Assembly: GCA_021805625.1 (NCBI GenBank)
Contig: JAJZEU010000136.1
Location: 1 to 5,490, forward strand
Reading direction: 5' to 3'
DNA length: 5,490 bases
Origin: Microcaldota archaeon
Lineage (GTDB): Archaea > Micrarchaeota > Micrarchaeia > Micrarchaeales > CABMGC01
Both the position numbers and the translations under genes were made by a program. The notes under the pieces are model-generated. The model saw only the letters and a program-made list of their open reading frames with translations. It was not told the origin of the DNA and searched no databases. Shown here piece after piece: positions 1 through 4,969 of this stretch. Each line of letters starts with the position of its first letter. The first letter of the stretch is position 1.

Positions 1-35
1 GCGGCGCTCCCAACTGCAAACACATCCACAGCGTA

Positions 36-281
36 AATGGGAGTGGCGTGCCGTAGCCTCCCTTCTGTTTTAGGTGGCATTCGACTAAGCGGCATTTGAG
101 CCTTGCATGCTCACAGCGCGCACATCGGAACGTTTCATCCGCACCGGCGCGCTCGTCTTGTCACAGCCTTTGCGCCGCAGCGGTCTCGTTTCTGCTCCGA
201 ATAAGGCCTTTGGGCCACACGCACTCTGCATGGGGAGAGCTTCCTCCGCCACACGGGCGGTAAGCCACCCGCACGCCACTT
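36..281 (-). ncRNA. rnpB: RNase P RNA, archaeal type, compact
   Basis: This is the catalytic RNA of RNase P, which removes tRNA 5' leaders. Read on the minus strand, the conserved elements come in order. P2 (271-279 with 43-51) is a perfect 9-bp helix. P3 is a 6-bp hairpin at 255-270 with a CTTA loop. CR I contains GGAGGAAGCTCTCC. P4 pairs 233-241 with 55-62 as 3 bp, a bulged U at 238 and then 5 bp, the universal P4 topology. P5 pairs 228-232 with 106-110. P7 pairs AGTGCG with CGCGCT. CR II is CAGAAACGAGACCGC (180-194) and CR III is GGATGAAACG (131-140). P12 (172-176 with 146-150) is capped by a kink-loop. CR IV has CGAATGCC (76-83) and CR V has ACAGAAGGGAGGCTAC. At about 240 nt it is short for an archaeal type A RNA. 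No convincing P1 is seen, so both ends are approximate. The identity is firm. Confidence 0.92.
151..168 (-). other. Kink-loop in P12 of RNase P RNA, likely L7Ae site
   Basis: Read on the minus strand, the tip of P12 is GC, a three-base bulge UGU, GA, the loop CAAGAC, then GA and GC. This gives a short C-stem, a 3-nt bulge and tandem sheared G-A pairs closed by a terminal loop, which is the signature of a kink-loop. Archaeal RNase P is known to bind L7Ae at kink-turns in its specificity domain. L7Ae binding here is inferred from that precedent; the pairing is read directly. Confidence 0.6.
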
Positions 282-302
282 GCATATCCTTCGCAGGCTA
301 TG

Positions 303-311
303 CTTAAAAAG
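303..311 (-). promoter_or_regulatory. TATA-like box for RNase P RNA, overlapping a T-tract
   Basis: The minus strand reads CTTTTTAAG here. Its centre lies about 26 bases before A281/A280, immediately ahead of the P2 helix, which is the normal TATA-to-start distance in archaea. The five T residues (306-310) also lie directly after the TAG stop of the upstream membrane-protein gene, so the same bases could act as a weak U-tract terminator. No strong purine-rich BRE is seen. Confidence 0.45.
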
Positions 312-313
312 AG

Positions 314-1177
314 CTATCCAAGACTGCTAGAAACAGCAGCTGCAAGGGAAGTCGCATTGGGGTGCATTCCCTTCGCTATGATCATTGCAAAGTGACTATC
401 CTTCCAAGCATAAAGTCCGGTCGTGTTGGAAACGTTCGCGTTGTTGACAAATGTGTAAGTATAATTCATGCCGTTCGCGATGCCATTGTAGGGGCTAGTC
501 TCGTTGTGGAGGCTAGCCTGCAAATATAATGTAATCGCCATGTAGTCATACAAGGATTGCGAGTTGCTGGAGAGAAATACGGTCTCGCTCAGGTTGCGGT
601 TGCCGCTGATATATGTTGCTTGCCATGCGTAGCTGGAGCTCGATGCAAAGATGCTTCCGAATGTCTTGTTTATTGTGCTGTAGTTGGAGTATGTGCCGAA
701 ATAGGATTTGGACAGAACATTTACCCCCATGAGCGCTTTTGCCTGGCTCGCGCTGACATATGGTGCTGATGAGATGCTGCTAACAGTGGTTGTTAGGTTG
801 CCTATCGCACCGATGGTGCTGTTGTACAGGCTGGGTATGGGCAGGTATTTCGAAAGTCCGCTGGCCGCATTGCTGAGGAAGCCCAGCGAGTATGATATCG
901 ACACGCTGCCGGTCTTGAAAAAGTAGTAGGCAGTGGAAGCGACTATGAGCAATATTATAATTATGAATATGGCGCCTATGAGGTACCTGAGCGCCTTCCA
1001 CACAAGCACAACAAGTATCACTATGAGCAGTATGCCGACTATGACCCTGTATGCAAACGGCACCGTGGTTGTCTGGCTGTATGCTGATTGGTTTATGGGA
1101 GACTGCGCCTGCACAAGCAGCGCAGCAAACGCCAAAACCATGACTGCAGCAAATATGGCCGCACCTATCTTCATCAT
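314..1177 (-). CDS. Membrane-anchored, sequon-rich surface protein, unrecognised family
   Basis: I do not recognise the family. The 287-residue product opens with a signal-peptide-like hydrophobic stretch (residues 5-22) and a plausible cleavage after VQA (24). Two strong membrane segments follow (about 42-60 and 65-87), separated by a short basic KALR turn. A polar ectodomain of about 200 residues rich in Ser, Asn, Thr and Tyr completes it. If the signal is cleaved, the basic turn is cytoplasmic and both ends are outside. Eleven Asn-X-Ser/Thr sequons are present (N29, 119, 127, 165, 170, 195, 225, 238, 248, 251, 274), ten of them beyond the membrane segments, suggesting a heavily glycosylated envelope protein. 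It lies 14 bp after the histone stop and has no evident promoter of its own, so it is probably co-transcribed. Two adjacent ATGs are possible; the second (1172-1174) is better spaced from the AGGGT motif. Its stop is only 3 bp from the RNase P RNA TATA box. Confidence 0.85.
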   Translation of the reverse strand: MMKIGAAIFAAVMVLAFAALLVQAQSPINQSAYSQTTTVPFAYRVIVGILLIVILVVLVWKALRYLIGAIFIIIILLIVASTAYYFFKTGSVSISYSLGFLSNAASGLSKYLPIPSLYNSTIGAIGNLTTTVSSISSAPYVSASQAKALMGVNVLSKSYFGTYSNYSTINKTFGSIFASSSSYAWQATYISGNRNLSETVFLSSNSQSLYDYMAITLYLQASLHNETSPYNGIANGMNYTYTFVNNANVSNTTGLYAWKDSHFAMIIAKGMHPNATSLAAAVSSSLG

Positions 1178-1180
1178 ATT

Positions 1181-1185
1181 ACCCT
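1181..1185 (-). promoter_or_regulatory. Weak Shine-Dalgarno-like AGGGT before the membrane-protein gene
   Basis: The minus strand reads AGGGT, then AAT, then two ATG codons in a row. The motif is 3 bases from the first ATG and 6 bases from the second. The spacing favours the second Met as the start, which would shorten the protein by one residue and leave the signal peptide intact. The match to the archaeal anti-SD is partial. Confidence 0.35.
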
Positions 1186-1191
1186 ACCAGC

Positions 1192-1386
1192 TTACCTTGC
1201 CAGTTTTATGTCAGATTTCTCGACGGTCTTCCTCTTAGCATGTGCGGCGAGCTTCACAGCCTTGCTCGCCACGCCGTATGCGAAACTGTTTATCATGTTT
1301 GCAAACTCCGCAGCTGCGCCGTCCCCTACTCTCACAGCTCCAGCCTCTCTTATTATGCGTTTTGCAGCTGATTTCGAGATTAGCAT
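1192..1386 (-). CDS. Archaeal histone (HMf family)
   Basis: A DNA-wrapping histone-fold protein that dimerises and stacks into archaeal nucleosomes. The 64 residues align without gaps to residues 1-63 of HMfB as I recall that sequence. Shared residues include R10, I11, I12, A15, G16, A17, R19, V20, A40, S41, A43, K45, L46, A47, H49, A50, R52, K53, T54, D59, I60, L62 and A63. These cover the DNA-contacting Arg and Thr positions, the R52-D59 salt bridge, and the L46/H49/D59/L62 dimer-dimer surface. G16, important for stacking, is kept. The protein ends KLAR, so the basic VRRFKK-like end of HMfB is missing and helix 3 is short. The ATG is the only sensible start and lies 22 bp from a TATA-like box, implying a leaderless mRNA. 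The gene diverges from a GNAT acetyltransferase and leads into the membrane-protein gene. Confidence 0.95.
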   Translation of the reverse strand: MLISKSAAKRIIREAGAVRVGDGAAAEFANMINSFAYGVASKAVKLAAHAKRKTVEKSDIKLAR

Positions 1387-1389
1387 GGA

Positions 1390-1400
1390 TATATATAAAA
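1390..1400 (+). promoter_or_regulatory. TATA box for the GNAT acetyltransferase
   Basis: The plus strand reads TATATATAAAA. Its centre is about 27 bp upstream of the ATG at 1424, so initiation would fall at or just before the start codon and give a leaderless transcript. The box begins only 4 bp from the histone start codon on the other strand. Confidence 0.65.
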
Positions 1401-1407
1401 GAAGAAG

Positions 1408-1415
1408 CTATAAAT
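1408..1415 (-). promoter_or_regulatory. TATA-like box for the histone gene
   Basis: The minus strand reads ATTTATAG, with an A/T-rich stretch just upstream that could serve as a BRE. Its centre is about 25 bp before the histone ATG at 1386, predicting a leaderless mRNA. A TATATATA run lies nearer the gene, but initiation from it on this strand would fall inside the coding sequence, so this upstream element is preferred. Confidence 0.5.
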
Positions 1416-1423
1416 TAATTCGT

Positions 1424-1894
1424 ATGCCTTTTTGGAAAATCAGGGAAATAAGGGCCAAAGATTTTGAGGAATTTTCCCATCTTATACTAGGAGTCTATTC
1501 AGAGAATCCAAGGTCTATGAAGTTCCCTTCGATTCCAACGGAATCTGAACTGAAGGTGCTGCTTGATTACAAGCTAGCGCTGCTGAGCAGGCACGAGTCC
1601 GTTGACTACGTCGCAGTTGCCGATGGCAGAGTTGTCGCAGAGTGCGATGTCGCAATTGGCAATAGGAGCACTATCGGCATAATAGTTGAAAAAGGCATGA
1701 GGAAGAAGGGTTTAGGACAGGAGCTGCTCATGAGAACCCTCAAGCGCGCAAAGGAGCTCGGCGCCAACTCTGTGGTCGCAGAAATATACGGGGGAAATGT
1801 GGCAGCCATGGAATTTTTCCAAAGCAACGGCTTTTCATATGCGGATGACGGAAAAGAAGGGAAGAGTGTAGTGCTGCTGCAGAAGCTCTTATAA
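1424..1894 (+). CDS. GNAT-family N-acetyltransferase (RimI-like)
   Basis: A 156-residue single-domain GNAT enzyme that should transfer acetyl from acetyl-CoA to an amine. The substrate cannot be read from the sequence. Motif A is clear: strand residues around 83-89 are followed by RKKGLG (93-98), the R-x-x-G-x-G acetyl-CoA pyrophosphate loop, then an amphipathic helix (LLMRTLKRAKELG). The VVAEIYGGN strand and NVAAMEFFQSNGF (125-137) match the usual motif B Asn, helix and Gly-Phe turn. The N-terminal half (1-60), a substrate-side region, is less familiar. The start at 1424 is chosen because it lies a normal distance from the TATA box. The frame is open upstream, and an in-frame ATG at 1385 overlaps the histone start, but that ATG precedes the TATA box. 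It diverges from the histone and converges on the next gene with a 13-bp gap. N-terminal or lysine protein acetylation are both possible. Confidence 0.88.
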   Translation: MPFWKIREIRAKDFEEFSHLILGVYSENPRSMKFPSIPTESELKVLLDYKLALLSRHESVDYVAVADGRVVAECDVAIGNRSTIGIIVEKGMRKKGLGQELLMRTLKRAKELGANSVVAEIYGGNVAAMEFFQSNGFSYADDGKEGKSVVLLQKLL

Positions 1895-1907
1895 AGTGGC
1901 CATGCAT

Positions 1908-2534
1908 TCAGGCTGCATTTGAGGAGTTGTGTTCCAGAAGCAGGTTGCCGCCTACCTGCGATATCAGGACAGAAACTGTGTGGTTTGAATCTGCAGATGA
2001 ATATCGCACGATCCAGACATCAGTGTAGTTCCTGCTGAGGACCGTTGTGTTTGAAAAGTAAGAGGCATTGACCGTTACGTTGCCAAAGCCATATGATTTT
2101 ACAAAATCCATTACCTGAGGCACGTCGAGGTCATAGGACCACGTTATCGCCACAGGGAAAGACGCTATGATGTAACTCTTGTTCTGCATGCCGTATATCA
2201 CGCAGTCCTTCGTATATGTGTTTTCGGTTCTGTTGATGAATCCGTACTTTGGATAGTCGTAGGAATAGACGGAGTAGCTGGGGCATGGGCTGCTAGGCTG
2301 CGTTATCACAGAAGCAATTATGTGCCAGCTTCCAGCGAACTGCGATGGCGTCACATTCGTTATGTTGACTACTGCTCCCGGATTCGAGTTTATGAGGTCG
2401 CTCCTTACAAGGGAAATAGCCTGCTGCTCAGAAATCCGCGGCGCTCCTATTATAAATTTCAGGCTGAAGTATAGTGCTATGAGTACCACTACCGCAATTA
2501 TCGCGGCAACGAAGACTTTTCCGAGCAAGTCCAT
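1908..2534 (-). CDS. Single-pass anchored, sequon-rich extracytoplasmic protein, possibly PepSY-like
   Basis: A 208-residue protein with one N-terminal membrane anchor (about residues 7-29, preceded by MDLLGK) and an external domain. Residues 33-77 begin ISEQQAISLVRSDL and continue to a strand ending in WHIIASVI. This resembles the helix-then-strands layout of PepSY-type domains, and a second W-containing strand pair near 173-199 (VWIVRYSS, then a GG turn) could complete the fold. The assignment is tentative. C84 and C111 are the only cysteines in the ectodomain and could form a disulfide. Ten Asn-X-Ser/Thr sequons (N57, N60, N101, N118, N152, N156, N162, N169, N184, N203) indicate dense glycosylation. 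It resembles the protein at 314-1177 in composition and sequon load but not in obvious sequence. A TATA-like box about 21 bp upstream of the ATG suggests a leaderless transcript. The gene diverges from valS. Confidence 0.82.
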   Translation of the reverse strand: MDLLGKVFVAAIIAVVVLIALYFSLKFIIGAPRISEQQAISLVRSDLINSNPGAVVNITNVTPSQFAGSWHIIASVITQPSSPCPSYSVYSYDYPKYGFINRTENTYTKDCVIYGMQNKSYIIASFPVAITWSYDLDVPQVMDFVKSYGFGNVTVNASYFSNTTVLSRNYTDVWIVRYSSADSNHTVSVLISQVGGNLLLEHNSSNAA

Positions 2535-2551
2535 AGTAAAAACTAAATTAG

Positions 2552-2563
2552 ATATAAATAAAA
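2552..2563. promoter_or_regulatory. Shared AT-rich TATA region between the PepSY-like gene and valS
   Basis: The plus strand reads ATATAAATAAAA within a 54-bp divergent intergenic region. On the minus strand, TTTATAT (2552-2558) is centred about 21 bp from the ATG at 2534. On the plus strand, TATAAATA (2553-2560) is about 30 bp from the valS ATG at 2589, predicting a leader of roughly 0-7 nt. The same bases may therefore serve both directions. A second AT-rich run (TTATATTATA, 2567-2576) is too close to the valS start to be its usual TATA box. No Shine-Dalgarno motif precedes valS. Confidence 0.5.
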
Positions 2564-2588
2564 GGTTATATTATACTAGAGTGCTTCT

Positions 2589-4961
2589 ATGTATAACAGA
2601 TCGATAGAGGAGAAATGGCAGCAGCACTGGCAGAAGAGCGGAGCATACATCTTCAGCGACGATGGCAAGAAACCGCTCTTCGTCATAGACACCCCCCCGC
2701 CATATACTAATGGCGTGCTGCACATGGGCCACGTCGCTGACTACTCCTATATAGACACAATAGCGAGATACAAGCGCATGAAGGGCTTCAATGTCTACTA
2801 CCCGCAGGGTTGGGACACAATGGGCTTCCCAACGGAAAGGACGGTGGAGAAGAAGTACGGGAAAGGCTTGCCAGACCAGGAATTCCTGAAGAAGTGCGAG
2901 AATCTCTCTAATGAGAACCTGTCTGCCATGAGGACGGAGATGCTGCGCATGGGCTATTCGATGGACATGAGCCACGAATACATAACAATGCTCAAATCCT
3001 ACACCGCAAAGGTGCAGCTCTCGCTGCTGATGATGCACGAAAAGGGTTTGGTATACAGGGGAAGGCATGCAGTATACTGGTGCCCATATTGCAGGACAGC
3101 CATAGCGAGGGAAGAAACCGAGGAGAAAGAAGAGAAGACAAGTCTAAATTACATCACTTTTGCGCTGTCGGACAGGAGCGGCAGCATAACCATAGCGACG
3201 ACGAGGCCCGAGATGCTTCATGCGTGCGTTGTTGTGGCAGTCAACCCTAATGACGAAAGGAACAAGCAATATATAGGAAAGAAGGCGGCCTTGCCCCTCT
3301 TCGGAAAAGAGGTGGAGGTAATAGGCGATGCGGATGTCGAGATAGGCTTCGGCACCGGGGCAGAGATGATCTGCACGTTTGGTGACAAGAAGGATCTTGT
3401 GCTCTTCCACAGGCATAAGCTCAACGAAGTGCAGGCGATAGACGAGAAGGGCAGGCTGGTAAACGCTGACAAGTACAACGGCCTTTCGCTCAGCGAAGCA
3501 AGGGGCGCCATACTTGGCGATCTCAAGCAGCTCGGCCTTCTTATAAAGAAGGATGAAATGCTGCACATGATAAAGGTCCACGACCGCTGCGACAATCCTA
3601 TAGAACTGCTCTCAAGCACGCAGTGGTTCATAAGGATAACAGATTTTGCAGAACAGATAAAGAAACAAGCCGATTCAATCAAGTGGATCCCTGAATTCAC
3701 AAAGCGCTACCTTCACGACTGGGCAGACTACATAGACTGGGATTGGGTCATAAGCAGGGAAAGAAAGTTTGACACTCCGCTGCCGTTCTGGTATTGCGAA
3801 GAATGCGGCGAAATAATTCCCGCAAAGAAGGAGGCGTTGCCTGTAGATCCAAGAAACGGTCAGGCACCAGTCGATAAGTGCCCGAAATGCGGTGGCCACG
3901 TTGTCGGTGCAACGCAGACATGCGACGTGTGGATAGATTCGGCAATAACCCCTCTGGTAATTGCAGGATGGCCCGAAGGAAATTTCGAAAGATTCTTCCC
4001 GGCAGACTTGAGGGTGAATGCGACAGAGATAATAAGGACCTGGGACTTCTATACGATTTTCCAGACCTGGGCCCTGACCGGCAAGATACCATTCAAGCAA
4101 ATCTTTGTGCACGGGCTCATCCTCGCCCCTGACAACAAAAAGATGAGCAAAAGCCTGGGAAATGTCATAGGGCCTGAAGAGCTGATACAGAAATATTCGG
4201 CAGATTCCATAAGGATGTGGTCGGTGCTGAGCGGCGCCGAGGGGAAGGACAGGGCGCTTCTCTTCAACGACGTCAAGTACGCATACAGCTTCATTGTCAA
4301 GCTCTTCAATTCATTCGAATTCATATCCAAGGCGATCGAAGGGTTCGAAGGAAATTTCGAGGAGGATGCGCTAAGTGCGTTCGACAGCTACATTCTGAGC
4401 AGGTTGAACAGCATCATAAAGAATGTTGACATGTCCTATGGTGCGTTCAACTTCTTCACTGCAGCCAACGAGATCATCAACTTCTACTGGCATGAGTTCT
4501 GCGACTACTACATAGAGGAAGTAAAGCACATAGTCTACGGCAAGGATAAAAACAGGAAAATGGCAGTGCAGCACGTGCTTGCAGAGGTGGCAGAGGCGAC
4601 TCTGAAGATGCTTGCACCGATCATACCACATGCAACCGAGGAACTCTACACAAAGATGAAAAAGGCAAGCGTGCACGTCCAGGAATTTCCGAAGGGCGAC
4701 GAAAGCCTGATAAACGCAAAGGCAGATGAAGAAGGTGCATACCTGAATGGAATAATAAGCGCTGTCAGGAAGGAGCGTACAAAGAACAGCCTTGCCCTCA
4801 ACTATCCCCTAACAGCAATAACTATAAATATGCCTGAGAAATACTATCATCTTGTAGAGCGGAACAGGGCAGACATAGCCGAGATATGCAAGGTAAATGA
4901 CATAAAGCTCGCTAAGGCTGACGAGTTCTCTGTTCAGATAATCTTCAGTTTGGAAAAATAG
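2589..4961 (+). CDS. valS: Valyl-tRNA synthetase, archaeal type
   Basis: A class I aminoacyl-tRNA synthetase that charges tRNA-Val in the cytoplasm. It has 790 residues, somewhat shorter than the roughly 880 usual for archaeal ValRS. The HIGH motif is HMGH (45-48) after PPPYTNGVL. The GWD..G.PTER block at 74-84, typical of ValRS, follows. A CPYC pair lies at 165-168. The CP1 editing domain (about 190-350) carries TTRPEML and GTGAEMICTFGDKKD. Then come DWDWVISRER (383-392) and a zinc-ribbon-like pair, CEEC (403-406) and CPKC (431-434). EIIRTWDFYT (480-489) favours ValRS over IleRS or LeuRS. KMSKS is exact (518-522). A helical anticodon-binding domain (about 594-720) and a short C-terminal region finish the protein, with no bacterial-style C-terminal coiled coil. 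The ATG at 2589 gives an N-terminus of normal length. The rps15 start lies 8 bp after the stop, so the two are likely co-transcribed. Confidence 0.96.
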   Translation: MYNRSIEEKWQQHWQKSGAYIFSDDGKKPLFVIDTPPPYTNGVLHMGHVADYSYIDTIARYKRMKGFNVYYPQGWDTMGFPTERTVEKKYGKGLPDQEFLKKCENLSNENLSAMRTEMLRMGYSMDMSHEYITMLKSYTAKVQLSLLMMHEKGLVYRGRHAVYWCPYCRTAIAREETEEKEEKTSLNYITFALSDRSGSITIATTRPEMLHACVVVAVNPNDERNKQYIGKKAALPLFGKEVEVIGDADVEIGFGTGAEMICTFGDKKDLVLFHRHKLNEVQAIDEKGRLVNADKYNGLSLSEARGAILGDLKQLGLLIKKDEMLHMIKVHDRCDNPIELLSSTQWFIRITDFAEQIKKQADSIKWIPEFTKRYLHDWADYIDWDWVISRERKFDTPLPFWYCEECGEIIPAKKEALPVDPRNGQAPVDKCPKCGGHVVGATQTCDVWIDSAITPLVIAGWPEGNFERFFPADLRVNATEIIRTWDFYTIFQTWALTGKIPFKQIFVHGLILAPDNKKMSKSLGNVIGPEELIQKYSADSIRMWSVLSGAEGKDRALLFNDVKYAYSFIVKLFNSFEFISKAIEGFEGNFEEDALSAFDSYILSRLNSIIKNVDMSYGAFNFFTAANEIINFYWHEFCDYYIEEVKHIVYGKDKNRKMAVQHVLAEVAEATLKMLAPIIPHATEELYTKMKKASVHVQEFPKGDESLINAKADEEGAYLNGIISAVRKERTKNSLALNYPLTAITINMPEKYYHLVERNRADIAEICKVNDIKLAKADEFSVQIIFSLEK

Positions 4962-4969
4962 TTGGTGCT

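Noticed and set aside
1..33. tRNA-like D-arm on the minus strand (CAGTTGGGAGCGCC) just after the RNase P RNA
   Set aside because: The D-loop and a 3-bp stem look tRNA-like, but the base at position 8 would be G instead of U, the 10-25 pair fails, and the rest lies off the window. It could be chance or a 3' hairpin of the RNase P RNA (7-12 can pair with 38-43). Sequence to the left would decide.
85..307. Open reading frames of 66 codons on both strands
   Set aside because: They lie wholly within the RNase P RNA, and the conserved RNA elements explain the sequence.
1088..1423. Upstream extension of the GNAT reading frame, including an in-frame ATG at 1385
   Set aside because: The extension runs antisense through the histone, has no GNAT-like sequence, and precedes the TATA box that fits the ATG at 1424.
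1895..1907. Possible terminator between the convergent GNAT and PepSY-like genes
   Set aside because: The 13-bp gap has no T-tract on either strand and no hairpin, so no terminator is called.
2692..2698. Run of seven C in valS as a possible frameshift site
   Set aside because: The frame is intact across it (Asp-Thr-Pro-Pro-Pro-Tyr, as expected before the HIGH motif), and there is no slippery-site structure or alternative product.
2571..4676. Several long minus-strand open frames opposite valS
   Set aside because: They are shadows of the valS codons. Their translations are rich in His, Cys, Val and Leu in no recognisable pattern, and the plus-strand ValRS motifs are intact throughout.
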